In this document: positions 27,410 to 35,086 of the stretch, piece by piece
Position numbering within the stretch: position 1 is the stretch's first letter
How the letters are laid out: each line of letters starts with the position of its first letter
Assembly: GCA_016866305.1 (NCBI GenBank)
Contig: VGMX01000019.1
Coordinates: 1-39,183, forward strand
Length of the DNA stretch: 39,183 nt
From: Chlorobiota bacterium
GTDB lineage: Bacteria > Bacteroidota > Chlorobiia > Chlorobiales > Chlorobiaceae
Reading direction: 5' to 3'
Translations under genes and position numbers: made by a program
Notes under the pieces: generated by a model
What the model saw: only the letters and a program-made list of their open reading frames with translations
Database searches by the model: none
Told to the model about the DNA's origin: nothing

Positions 27410-28465
27410 TCATGTTCCGGATTCACCACCGAAAAACTTTTCCCTGAACCAGAGCGCCACATTCACCAGACCGATCAGCGCAGGAACCTCCACAAGCGGA
27501 CCGATCACCGCGGCGAACGCCTCTCCCGAATCGATGCCGAACACCGCCACGGCCACGGCGATTGCGAGCTCGAAGTTGTTGCTCGCGGCCGTAAAGGAGA
27601 GCGTGGCTGTTTTGGAGTAATCCGCTCCGACCTTCCGCCCCATCCAGAAAGAAACAAGGAACATGATGATGAAGTAGCCGAGCAAAGGGATGGCAATGCG
27701 AACGACATCCATGGGAATTTTCACGATATACTCACCTTTGAGCGAGAACATCACCACGATGGTGAAAAGCAGCGCAATGAGCGTAAGAGGACTGACGCGC
27801 GGCACGAAGACGGTTTCGTACCACTCCCTGCCTTTGAGGCGGAGCATGACGAACCGGGTAAGAAAACCCGCTATGAAGGGAATGCCGAGATAGATGAAGA
27901 CCGACGAGGCGATTTCGGCGATGGTGATATCGACCCTGAAGGATGAGAGGCCGAGCCAGCCGGGCAGCACCGTGAGGAAGACCCATGCGTAGACGGAGAA
28001 GAACAGCACCTGGAAAACCGAATTGAAGGCGACGAGACCTGCTGCGTACTCCGTATCGCCTTTTGCCAGTTCGTTCCAGACGATCACCATGGCGATGCAG
28101 CGCGCCAGGCCGATCATGATGAGCCCGGCCATGTAGTGCGGCATATCGGAAAGAAAGAGCACGGCAAGCACGAACATGAGCACCGGCCCGATCACCCAGT
28201 TCTGCAGGAGCGAAAGTCCGAGCACTCTGGTGTTGCGGAAAACGTCGCCAAGCTCCTCGTACTTCACCTTGGCCAGGGGCGGATACATCATCACGATGAG
28301 CCCTATGGCGATGGGAATATTGGTGGTGCCAGACTGAAAGGTGTTCCAGAACGCCGCCGTACCGGGAACAAGATAGCCCGAAAGTACGCCGATACCCATA
28401 GCGAGAAAGATCCACAGCGTGAGGTAACGATCGAGAAAGGAGAGCTGTTTCGTTGACATGCCCAT
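27410..28465 (-). CDS. acr3: Arsenite efflux transporter Acr3
   Basis: A 351-residue ten-helix membrane protein that exports As(III). The conserved cysteine of transmembrane helix 4 is in [19 protein letters not shown], and the conserved glutamate near the end is in [15 protein letters not shown]. Helices such as [19 protein letters not shown] and [22 protein letters not shown] match Acr3 and not ArsB. The ATG at 28465 is selected because AGGAAG sits 8 bases before it; the frame is open 63 codons farther upstream, but that part overlaps arsC. Four bases separate it from the arsC stop, so they are coupled. Confidence 0.93.
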   Translation of the reverse strand: MGMSTKQLSFLDRYLTLWIFLAMGIGVLSGYLVPGTAAFWNTFQSGTTNIPIAIGLIVMMYPPLAKVKYEELGDVFRNTRVLGLSLLQNWVIGPVLMFVLAVLFLSDMPHYMAGLIMIGLARCIAMVIVWNELAKGDTEYAAGLVAFNSVFQVLFFSVYAWVFLTVLPGWLGLSSFRVDITIAEIASSVFIYLGIPFIAGFLTRFVMLRLKGREWYETVFVPRVSPLTLIALLFTIVVMFSLKGEYIVKIPMDVVRIAIPLLGYFIIMFLVSFWMGRKVGADYSKTATLSFTAASNNFELAIAVAVAVFGIDSGEAFAAVIGPLVEVPALIGLVNVALWFREKFFGGESGT

Positions 28466-28469
28466 GGCG

Positions 28470-28898
28470 CTATCTTCCTGCCTGCATTTCGTTAGAGAAG
28501 CTTCTGAACCCTTCGCGGATTTCGTCGCGAACCCGCCTGAACACGGCAAGCACCTCTTCGCGGCTCCCTTCGGCTTCCGCAGGATCGTCAAACCCGATGT
28601 GTACCCGGTGCTTGACCTCACCCGTAAAGACGGGGCAGGACTCCTTTGCCCCATCGCAGACCGTCACGACCCGGTCGAAGGCCATGGAAGTGAATTCCTC
28701 GACGCTTTCCGGACGTTTCGCGCTGATATCGATCCACTCTTCGCGCATCACTGCCACAGCAAGCGGATGCACGGCTTCAGCAGGGTTCGTGCCGGCCGAA
28801 AAAACCTCGAGTTCCGGATCGAACGAACGCAGGAACCCTTCGGCCATCTGGCTCCGGCAGGAGTTCCCGGTACAGAGAATAAGCACGGACTGTTTCAT
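28470..28898 (-). CDS. arsC: Arsenate reductase, low-molecular-weight phosphatase type (thioredoxin-coupled)
   Basis: A 142-residue enzyme that reduces arsenate to arsenite for export by Acr3. The P-loop is [13 protein letters not shown] with the nucleophilic Cys near residue 9. The later cysteine pair lies in [12 protein letters not shown], where the disulfide relay of thioredoxin-type ArsC is found. The acid-base aspartate is in [10 protein letters not shown]. The ATG at 28898 is 22 bases from the end of the 142-bp repeat, which therefore forms its immediate upstream region. Confidence 0.93.
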   Translation of the reverse strand: MKQSVLILCTGNSCRSQMAEGFLRSFDPELEVFSAGTNPAEAVHPLAVAVMREEWIDISAKRPESVEEFTSMAFDRVVTVCDGAKESCPVFTGEVKHRVHIGFDDPAEAEGSREEVLAVFRRVRDEIREGFRSFSNEMQAGR

Positions 28899-28916
28899 GA
28901 ATTCAGTATTGAGTAT

Positions 28917-29066
28917 TGTAGGGCACCTCTATAAAGTGTGATGAGCGATCAAAGTGCAAGGCGGACGGAGCGGAGAAACCGGAGTGTACACGTAGTACAT
29001 GAGGATTTCGAGCACCGACCAACGCAGCAATTTGGGTGCGCAATAACTTTATAGAGGCGCCCTGTA
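28917..29066. mobile_element. MITE-like element, copy 1, with TGTA target duplication
   Basis: A 142-bp element at 28921-29062 flanked by TGTA on both sides (28917-28920 and 29063-29066). The ends are inverted repeats: GGGCACCTCTATAAAGT on the left and its complement on the right match at 16 of 17 bases. The core from about 28958 to 29031 is nearly identical to copy 2. No transposase gene fits inside; small open frames reading Cys-rich peptides are spurious. It lies between the permease stop and arsC, so it splits the probable ars operon. A mobilising transposase would have to be elsewhere. Confidence 0.8.
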
Positions 29067-29067
29067 T

Positions 29068-30141
29068 TCATAAGGTTGGAAAGACTGTATTGAAGACGAA
29101 TCCCACCAGCATGATGCCGAGGGCCACCACACCGGCGAACACCGCGATAAGCTGCGGCTTGAGCACCTTGCGCAGGATGATCATTTCGGGAGCGGAGAGC
29201 GCGATCACGCTCATCATGAAGGCCATGACCGTACCGAGCGCGGCGCCCTTTCCGAGCAGCGCCTGCACCACGGGAAGGATACCTGCGGCATTGGAATACA
29301 TCGGTACTCCGAGCAGTACCGCTGCGGGCACCGACCACCAGGCCTCCGCACCCATCACCGAAGCCATGAAGTTCTCCGGCACATAGCCGTGAATACCGGC
29401 GCCGAGACCGACGCCAAGCACAATATAGAGCCAGACCTTGCCCACGATCTCGCGCACATGCGTTACGCCATTCTGCAGGCGACTTTTCCAGCTCATGGCT
29501 TCGTCCGTTTCAATGGCACCGCAGCTGCAGTTCTGCTGCAGCTGCTGCACCCACTCCTCGATCCAGCGCTCCATACCGAGCCGGCCTATCGTCATGCCGG
29601 CGACTATCGCCACGAGCAGCCCCATCGCCATGTAAAGCAGGGCGACTTTCCAGCCGAACATGCCGAAAAGCAGCGCAAGCGCCACCTCGTTGACCATTGG
29701 AGCCGAGATCAGGAAGGAGAAGGTGACGCCGAGCGGCACGCCGGCCTGCAGGAACCCGATGAAGAGCGGCACTGCCGAACAGGAACAGAAGGGCGTCACG
29801 ATGCCGAGCGAGGCAGCAAGCACGTTACCCGCACCGAGACGCCTTCCCGACAGGATTGCCCGCGTCCGCTCCGCGGAGACGAAGGTGTGGATGACCCCCA
29901 TCACGAAGACCACGCCGGCCAGCAGCAGCAGCACCTTGGGAACCTCATAGATGAAGAAGTGCAGCGCCTCGCCGAAACGGGTCGCCCGACTGATGCCCGC
30001 CGTTCCGAGCAGGAAATCCGCTGCGGGTTCGAGGTTGCCGTAGACCAGCAGCCAGAGAAACCCCGTCAAGGCAACCGTAGCGAAAAGCTTCAGCGTTACC
30101 AGAGCGGCTGCCGGTTGTCGATTTGTGCTCATGGCGCTCAT
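29068..30141 (-). CDS. ArsP/SO_0444-type permease (DUF318), probable organoarsenical or metal export
   Basis: A 357-residue membrane protein with 8-10 helices. The conserved block GIVTPFCSCSAVPLFIGFLQAGVPLG is followed by SFLISAPMVNEVALALLFGMFG; the CxC pair and the second-half block GVPMYSNAAGILPVVQALL are typical of the ArsP/SO_0444 permease family. A hydrophilic loop near residue 205 is Cys-rich (QQNCSCGAIETDEA). Family members export trivalent organoarsenicals; other members are known only by association with thioredoxin-like proteins and ArsR, as here. It is placed 34 bases after the small thioredoxin gene. By eye its codon use is more GC-rich than in the adjacent genes, hinting at transfer. 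Confidence 0.85.
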   Translation of the reverse strand: MSAMSTNRQPAAALVTLKLFATVALTGFLWLLVYGNLEPAADFLLGTAGISRATRFGEALHFFIYEVPKVLLLLAGVVFVMGVIHTFVSAERTRAILSGRRLGAGNVLAASLGIVTPFCSCSAVPLFIGFLQAGVPLGVTFSFLISAPMVNEVALALLFGMFGWKVALLYMAMGLLVAIVAGMTIGRLGMERWIEEWVQQLQQNCSCGAIETDEAMSWKSRLQNGVTHVREIVGKVWLYIVLGVGLGAGIHGYVPENFMASVMGAEAWWSVPAAVLLGVPMYSNAAGILPVVQALLGKGAALGTVMAFMMSVIALSAPEMIILRKVLKPQLIAVFAGVVALGIMLVGFVFNTVFPTL

Positions 30142-30175
30142 ACCGTACGTTCCGGATCAGTTTCGGCACTTCAAC

Positions 30176-30466
30176 CTAACAGCAACTGCTTCCGTTTCCT
30201 CCGCCGCCGCAGCACCCTCCCTTTTTTGCCGGACCCGCAAGCAGTTCCTTCAGCTCGGAGGCCGACGGGACGCGGCCTTTACAGCGCACCTCGCCGTCAA
30301 CGACAAGCGCGGGAGTCGAAAGCACATTGTAGGCCATGATCTTCTGCATATCCTCCACCTTTTCCACCTCCGCTTCGATGCTTTCCGAAGCGATGACCGC
30401 GTTGACGGCATCGGCGAGCTGATTGCATTTCGCACAACCCGTACCGAGAATTTTTACCTGCTTCAT
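30176..30466 (-). CDS. Small thioredoxin-like (redox-active disulfide protein 2 type) with Cys-rich tail
   Basis: A 96-residue protein with the active site TGCAKCNQLADAV near residue 9 and the cis-proline turn STPALVVDGEV near residue 50. The tail has GGCCGGGGNGSSCC, four extra cysteines that could bind a metal(loid). Such proteins commonly pair with SO_0444/ArsP permeases and may hand reduced arsenicals or a metal to the permease; that is inference from association. It has its own ArsR-type palindrome 26 bases upstream of its start. Confidence 0.85.
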   Translation of the reverse strand: MKQVKILGTGCAKCNQLADAVNAVIASESIEAEVEKVEDMQKIMAYNVLSTPALVVDGEVRCKGRVPSASELKELLAGPAKKGGCCGGGGNGSSCC

Positions 30467-30491
30467 GATTTTTCTTCCCTTTTATCTGTTT

Positions 30492-30507
30492 ATCGCAAAT
30501 GAACGAT
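30492..30507. promoter_or_regulatory. ArsR-type operator in front of the thioredoxin-permease genes
   Basis: ATCGCAAATGAACGAT, a 16-base inverted-repeat site (ATCG, 8 bases, CGAT), matching the site before arsR at 14 of 16 positions and at nearly the same distance from its gene. Confidence 0.65.
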
Positions 30508-30540
30508 TATTATAAAAAAGCAATGACCTGCCGCATGCGC

Positions 30541-30873
30541 TCAGCAATGACAAACCCCGCTGCGACCCCGCTCGAAAAATGCCCCGAAAAGCCGCTGTGC
30601 ACGATCCCAGTTCTGCCGGTTGATACAGTACTTGACTTTCGGGGGATCGATCTCACCCTGAATCATCCCGGCTTCGAGGAGCGCCTTCAGATGCTGGGAA
30701 ATTGTTGATTGAGCCATCGGAATCACTTCCGTCAGCTCTCCGGTAAAACAGCAGGTTTCTCCGGCAAGCAGCCCGAGTATTTTAATCCTGACAGGATGGC
30801 TGAGCGCCTTGGCTATTCCGGAAAGAGCCAGCTCATCTTCAGTATAGGTCACATCCGATAACGTTCGCTGCAT
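30541..30873 (-). CDS. arsR: ArsR/SmtB-family metalloregulatory repressor
   Basis: A 110-residue winged-helix repressor. IAKALSHPVRIKILGLLAGETCCFTGEL is the N-terminal helix block, with adjacent cysteines in the metal-sensing alpha-3 region, and AQSTISQHLKALLEAGMI is the recognition helix. The C-terminus ends GVCHC, adding thiols that could join the metal site. The ATG at 30873 is preferred over one at 30921, because the latter would place a likely promoter and operator inside the coding region. It should respond to As(III) or Sb(III). The promoter and operator lie immediately upstream. Confidence 0.9.
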   Translation of the reverse strand: MQRTLSDVTYTEDELALSGIAKALSHPVRIKILGLLAGETCCFTGELTEVIPMAQSTISQHLKALLEAGMIQGEIDPPKVKYCINRQNWDRAQRLFGAFFERGRSGVCHC

Positions 30874-30894
30874 CAGGATCCCATTTTTTAGTTC

Positions 30895-30910
30895 ATCGCA
30901 AATATACGAT
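30895..30910. promoter_or_regulatory. ArsR-type operator in front of arsR
   Basis: ATCGCAAATATACGAT, with ATCG and CGAT half sites, 22 bases upstream of the arsR ATG. It overlaps the -10 box of the predicted arsR promoter, the expected arrangement for self-repression. Confidence 0.65.
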
Positions 30911-30929
30911 AAGCAAAACAAAACAACAA
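30901..30929 (-). promoter_or_regulatory. Predicted arsR promoter
   Basis: On the minus strand TTGTTG (30924-30929) and TATATT (30901-30906) are 17 bases apart, close to the sigma-70 ideal. The -10 lies within the palindrome. Upstream sequence is rich in A and T. Confidence 0.6.
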
Positions 30930-31134
30930 CTGTTTTTACTATCGATTTGAATTCTTTAGGGAACAGTGCAACTGGACCGGGACATGTGAAGAAAAGTCGC
31001 CGGTATATTACCGTAATGTTTTCCGTATTCCGAAAAGCATGAGCAGCCCATTGGATTGCTATTTTTCATAACAGTTCAGGATAAGTGATGATGACTTGAC
31101 ATATAATATGTTATCCCAGCCTTTCATTAATACT

Positions 31135-31284
31135 ATAAGGGTATCTCGAAAAAGTGTCGTGAGCGCCTGGAGAGCAAGGCGGACGGAGCGGAGAAACCGG
31201 AGTGTACACGGAGTACATGAGGATTTCGAGCACCGACCAACGCAGCAATCCGGGTGCGGAATAACTTTTTCGAGGTGCCCATAA
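31135..31284. mobile_element. MITE-like element, copy 2, with ATAA target duplication
   Basis: A 142-bp element at 31139-31280 in the same orientation and of exactly the same length as copy 1, flanked by ATAA on both sides (31135-31138, 31281-31284). The left end GGGTATCTCGAAAAAGT pairs with the right end at 15 of 17 bases. The two mismatches would be G-U pairs in RNA. The core is almost identical to copy 1, while the ends differ in a way that keeps pairing within each copy. Confidence 0.8.
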
Positions 31285-31304
31285 ATCATTTTCATATAAC
31301 AACG

Positions 31305-31633
31305 TATACAGTAGAGAAACTCTTCGAGGAAACAGGCCGTGAGCGGCATCCTGCTGTTGATCTGGTTCGTTGTGCGGCCAAGGCTGCATGGGCGACTGAG
31401 CGGGCTGAAGCGGAGGCTCAGGCCTCAGTTGCCACCGAGCGGCAGCAGGATGCAGTCAGGAGGCTGGAAACGGTTCTCGCCGAGCTGGAGAGTGTGAAGC
31501 AGGAGAGCAGGACGGCACTGGATAAAGCGCAGCAGGAAACCGCAGAAGCGCGTGAGCATGCTGCAGGCCTTGCCGGTCAGCAGAGGCAGTTACGGCCCAG
31601 AACCGGGAGCTGATGGCGGCGTTGAAGCGGTGA
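31305..31633 (+). pseudogene. Remnant of a KfrA-like coiled-coil (plasmid DNA-binding type) protein
   Basis: A frame with long Ala/Glu/Arg-rich heptads (VEKLFEETGRERHPAVDLVR, then AEAEAQASVATERQQDAVRRL and ELESVKQESRTALDKAQQ). It lacks the N-terminal DNA-binding domain expected of KfrA-type proteins. Near 31595 one base appears to be missing: adding it turns the ending into LTAQNRELMAALKR, which closes at 31633 and looks like the family's C-terminus. It lies a few bases beyond MITE copy 2. KfrA assignment rests on composition and the tail only. Confidence 0.45.
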
Positions 31634-31936
31634 AAACATAGATAAAAAAGTTGCCCGTATTCTTGAAAATACTCTTTTAAATATTGCTTTGGCATATGTC
31701 GGATTCGGAAGATGATGTTGCAGAGAGTTGATAATTGGAACAGCTTTGCTGGGCTGCAAGTACGGCATTGCTATTCTCGATGTTGGAGGGCTGAAATCGA
31801 CTTCAAGCGTTAAGAAATAGCGCAAAGTATTCTTATAATTACGATTACCCTACTTATTCTATTGGAAAAGCCACACATTCTGTGCATCGTAAAGGGGATG
31901 GAAACTCCGGTTTAAGAAAAGAGAAGATTCTGCTTC
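31634..31936. other. Gene-poor spacer upstream of hsdM1
   Basis: About 300 bases, A/T-rich compared with its surroundings. A TATAAT at 31834-31839 could serve hsdM1 but lacks a clear -35. A 29-codon stretch ending at 31818 contains GTALLGCKYGIAILDVGG, which faintly recalls TIR-like or predicted nucleotide-binding defence proteins; too short to call. No RNA gene or repeat was recognised. Confidence 0.4.
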
Positions 31937-33460
31937 ATGAAATCAAAGAATGGCATCAATAGAACTTCGACAGTACTGGATATCGGAAGCCTTTCAAGTC
32001 ATTTGTGGGAAGCTGCCAATATCCTTCGAGGGCCTGTCGATGCCGCAGATTTCAAGACTTACATCTTCCCGTTACTCTTTTTCAAGCGACTCTCCGATGT
32101 TTATGACGAGGAGTTTGCTGCCGCTTTTGACGAGTCCGCTGGTGATGTGGAATTTGCCCGGTTTCCCGAGAACCATCGTTTTCAGATTCCGGATGGCTGT
32201 CATTGGGAGGAAGTTCGGGAACGGAGCGCTAATATCGGCCATGCTCTTCAGAAGGCCATGCGTTGCATCGAGCAGGCCAACCCCGACTCGCTTCATGGTA
32301 TTTTTGGAGATGCCCGGTGGACAAACAAGGAGCGTCTCTCCGACACACTGCTTAAAGACCTGATTGAACATTTCTCTTCGCTTGATCTTGGCAATGAGCA
32401 CTGCAAGGCGGACATCCTTGGCCAGGCTTATGAATACCTGATCAAGAAATTTGCCGATCTGACCAACAAGAAAGCAGGTGAGTTCTACACCCCACGTTCT
32501 GTAGTTACGCTGATGGTTCGCATCCTTGCGCCGCAAACCGGTGAGACAATCTATGACCCGGCCTGTGGAACGGGAGGCATGCTTCTCGAAGCCCTTCATT
32601 ACGTCAAAGAGCATGGTGGCGATCAGAATCTCATGTTGGGGAAACTCTTCGGGCAGGAGAAGAATCTGACAACCTCTTCTATCGCCCGCATGAACCTCTT
32701 TTTGCATGGCGCAGAGGATTTTCATATCGAGCGTGGGGATACCTTGCGCTCTCCCTCCTTCTATTCGGGTGACAACCTTGCGGCTTTCGACTGCGTTATC
32801 GCCAATCCTCCGTTTTCCCTTGAAAAATGGGGAGAAGATGTCTGGCTCAATGATCCTTATGGGCGGAATTTTGCGGGTCTGCCACCGGCCAAATCGGGTG
32901 ACTATGCCTGGGGGCAGCACATGGTCAGTTCTATGGCATTCAGAACAGGACGTATGGCCGTTGTGCTTCCTCATGGCGTTTTGTTCCGGATGTCAAAGGA
33001 AGGCGAAATCCGTCGCAAGCTTCTCGAAATGGATATTCTCGAAGCGGTGATAGGTCTCGGGCAAAACATATTCTATGGCACAGGTCTCGCCCCTTGCTTG
33101 CTTGTTTTTCGTGATATCAAACCGACAGAGCATCGTAAGAAGGTGCTGTTTATTGACGCATCGAAGGAGTTCAAGACCGGTCGTGCCCAGAATGAACTCT
33201 TGCCTGAGCATGTCGAGCGCATCCATCGTTGGTACCAAGAGTATCGGGATGTCGAAGGCGTTTGCCGGGTGGTTACGCTCGATGAAATCCGGGAAAACGA
33301 TTTCAATCTGAACATCCCTCGATACGTGGAACCGGTGATCGAGGAAGAGTCAATGACTGTAGATGAAGCAGTCGAGAACCTCAAGCAGTCACTACAGGCC
33401 GCTTATGCGGCTGAAGACCGGTTGAAGGAGCTGCTGATAAGGGAGGGTTTGCTGTCATGA
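31937..33460 (+). CDS. hsdM: Type I restriction-modification methyltransferase subunit HsdM (first copy)
   Basis: A 507-residue N6-adenine methyltransferase. The HsdM N-terminal helical domain covers about residues 15-150 (LSSHLWEAANILRGPVDAADFKTYIFPLLFFKRLSDVYDEE). The SAM motif YDPACGTGG starts at residue 206 and the catalytic NPPF at 290. GEFYTPRSVVTLMV before motif I is typical of the family. The C-terminal helices would contact HsdS. It overlaps the next gene by 4 bases (ATGA). It is clearly related to, but far from identical with, the second hsdM at 35087, so this is not a recent duplication. Confidence 0.92.
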   Translation: MKSKNGINRTSTVLDIGSLSSHLWEAANILRGPVDAADFKTYIFPLLFFKRLSDVYDEEFAAAFDESAGDVEFARFPENHRFQIPDGCHWEEVRERSANIGHALQKAMRCIEQANPDSLHGIFGDARWTNKERLSDTLLKDLIEHFSSLDLGNEHCKADILGQAYEYLIKKFADLTNKKAGEFYTPRSVVTLMVRILAPQTGETIYDPACGTGGMLLEALHYVKEHGGDQNLMLGKLFGQEKNLTTSSIARMNLFLHGAEDFHIERGDTLRSPSFYSGDNLAAFDCVIANPPFSLEKWGEDVWLNDPYGRNFAGLPPAKSGDYAWGQHMVSSMAFRTGRMAVVLPHGVLFRMSKEGEIRRKLLEMDILEAVIGLGQNIFYGTGLAPCLLVFRDIKPTEHRKKVLFIDASKEFKTGRAQNELLPEHVERIHRWYQEYRDVEGVCRVVTLDEIRENDFNLNIPRYVEPVIEEESMTVDEAVENLKQSLQAAYAAEDRLKELLIREGLLS

Positions 33461-34980
33461 GAATAAAGGTCTTTATCAGCTCTGTTCAGAAAGAACTCGG
33501 AGATGAGCGGCTTGCGTTGCAGATTCTTCTTTCTACTGATCCGTTTCTTTCCCTGCATTGTGTTCCGGTTTTATTCGAAGACGAGCCAACGACACTATAT
33601 CCTGACCCACAGGCTTACCTTGCGTTACTGAAAACCTGTCATGTGTATGTGGGAGTTGTGTGGAAAGAGTACGGCAGGTTGATCGATGGGCTCTCTGCAA
33701 CTCACCATGAATACCGTCTCTCCAGAACACTGCCGTTACCAGCACTTGTTGCAATCAAAGGTCCCAATGATCTTGCCCGATCGCCGGAAACCAACGCATT
33801 CATAGAAGAAATCAAAAGGGACGGCCATACCTACGAGCGATTTGAAAGCACGGAAGAACTGCAGGAAAAAGTCCGGAAACGACTGGTTCGTTACATCAAG
33901 GACTCCTACGACATAGAGCCTACAAGCGATCAGAATACATCAGCCCATAAAACAATTCATATCGCATCTCTGTTTGAGCGTCAACGCCTTGAGGTACTTC
34001 CCTGGAGCGGCATTGATACCTCTATTGCTGTTCGTATGGTTGCAAGTTCGGAAAACCTTCCTGCCGGGAGCATAAACAGTGATGAGGTGATGCATGCGCT
34101 CTGGGAACGAGGTTACTTGTGGAAAGATGAGGACAAGCGATTTTTCGCGACAGCAGCCGGAATCATGCTTCTTGCGCCTGATCCTTCAAAGTATTTCGCC
34201 CATGCCCGCATTCAGGTAGCCGCATACGCTGGGAGTGTTCGTACAGCCACCCCATCTGATCATGCGACTATCAGAAAACCATTGTCAGAAGCCATTGATG
34301 AGGTGGTCGCCTTTATCCGAAAAAACACGAGACATCCGTTGCGCATCGTCGGTTTGCAGAGAATCGAAGTGAATGAATATCCCGAGGCCGCCTTGCGCGA
34401 GGCACTTGTAAATGCTTTGGCCCATCGCGACTATGAGGATGCTGGCAGAAGAGTAACTGTTGATCTGTTCAGGGACAGAATCGAAATTATCAGTCCGGGT
34501 GCTCTTCCGGGAAATCTGAGTCTTGCAAAACTTCGTTCAGGAAAAGCCCGGTCACAATCGCGAAACCCGAATATCGCACAAGGACTGGTTTTTCTTGGTC
34601 GAATGGAAGAGCGAGGCACCGGTATTATCCGTATGCGTGATTCAATGCTGAACCACGGCCTTGATGCCCCGCTTATTGCAATATCCGATAACGAGGTCGT
34701 GGTAACATTGATCGGTCCAGGAGAAAATATGGAGCGGATACTGTTGCCTGAAAACATCACCGGAGGCATCAGTCCTGCTGTCGCTGAAAAGCTGAATGAA
34801 CGGCAGAGGGCGATACTGGCCGAAATTGTAAAAAGCGGCTCCGTTACCACCGGCTGGATTACCAAAACCCTCGGGGTCTCCAAAGACACGGCTTTCAGAG
34901 ATGTCAGAGAGCTTGTTGCCTTTGGCTTGATAGAACCTGAAGGAGAAGGACGGGGACGCCATTATATCCTTAAACCGTAA
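33457..34980 (+). CDS. DUF4062 - HATPase - winged-helix protein embedded in the type I locus
   Basis: A 507-residue multidomain protein. Residues 1 to about 150 are DUF4062-like (KVFISSVQKELGDERLAL, LLKTCHVYVGVVWKEYG, ATHHEYRLSRTLPLPALVAIKG), a Rossmann/TIR-like fold seen in defence and NTPase proteins. Residues of about 170-430 match the C-terminal part of RecG-like AlbA_2 proteins: PEAALREALVNALAHRDY at 310-326 (the HATPase N box, Asn319) and GRMEERGTGIIRM. The end (ERQRAILAEIVKSG, then TLGVSKDTAFRDVRELV) is a winged helix. The usual AlbA_2/Schlafen N-terminal domain is replaced by DUF4062. The ATGA overlap with hsdM1 ties it to the modification system. Function is unknown; a sensor or regulator in defence is inference. 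Confidence 0.75.
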   Translation: MRIKVFISSVQKELGDERLALQILLSTDPFLSLHCVPVLFEDEPTTLYPDPQAYLALLKTCHVYVGVVWKEYGRLIDGLSATHHEYRLSRTLPLPALVAIKGPNDLARSPETNAFIEEIKRDGHTYERFESTEELQEKVRKRLVRYIKDSYDIEPTSDQNTSAHKTIHIASLFERQRLEVLPWSGIDTSIAVRMVASSENLPAGSINSDEVMHALWERGYLWKDEDKRFFATAAGIMLLAPDPSKYFAHARIQVAAYAGSVRTATPSDHATIRKPLSEAIDEVVAFIRKNTRHPLRIVGLQRIEVNEYPEAALREALVNALAHRDYEDAGRRVTVDLFRDRIEIISPGALPGNLSLAKLRSGKARSQSRNPNIAQGLVFLGRMEERGTGIIRMRDSMLNHGLDAPLIAISDNEVVVTLIGPGENMERILLPENITGGISPAVAEKLNERQRAILAEIVKSGSVTTGWITKTLGVSKDTAFRDVRELVAFGLIEPEGEGRGRHYILKP

Positions 34981-35003
34981 TGGTCAGGAGTAGTCTGGAA
35001 TTG

Positions 35004-35058
35004 AAAAAAACGTCCGATAATCGTCCGAGTATTTTTCGATAATCGTCCGATAATCGTT
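35004..35058. repeat. Array of 11-bp units upstream of hsdM2
   Basis: CGATAATCGTC at 35015-35025 and 35037-35047, and CGATAATCGTT at 35048-35058, fall on an exact 11-base period. A diverged unit starting CGAG fills 35026-35036, and a CGTC end precedes them at 35011-35014. The core CGATAATCG is itself a palindrome. It lies in the 106-base gap between the DUF4062 gene and hsdM2, close to one helical turn per unit, as expected for tandem binding sites. Confidence 0.7.
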
Positions 35059-35086
35059 GAAATATGAGGATGTTTAAGCCTTATCG

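Noticed and set aside
28949-29060. Cys-rich peptide frames (NCCVGRCSKSSC-like) inside the repeats
   Set aside because: They are by-products of the repeat sequence, run into unrelated flanks in each copy and have no ribosome site.
28917-31284. The two elements as ends of one composite transposon carrying the ars genes
   Set aside because: Each copy has its own, different 4-bp target duplication (TGTA and ATAA), which indicates two separate insertions.
31683-31818. Short TIR-like trace (GCKYGIAILDVGG)
   Set aside because: Only about 29 codons, no start or continuation; similarity from memory is too weak to call a gene.
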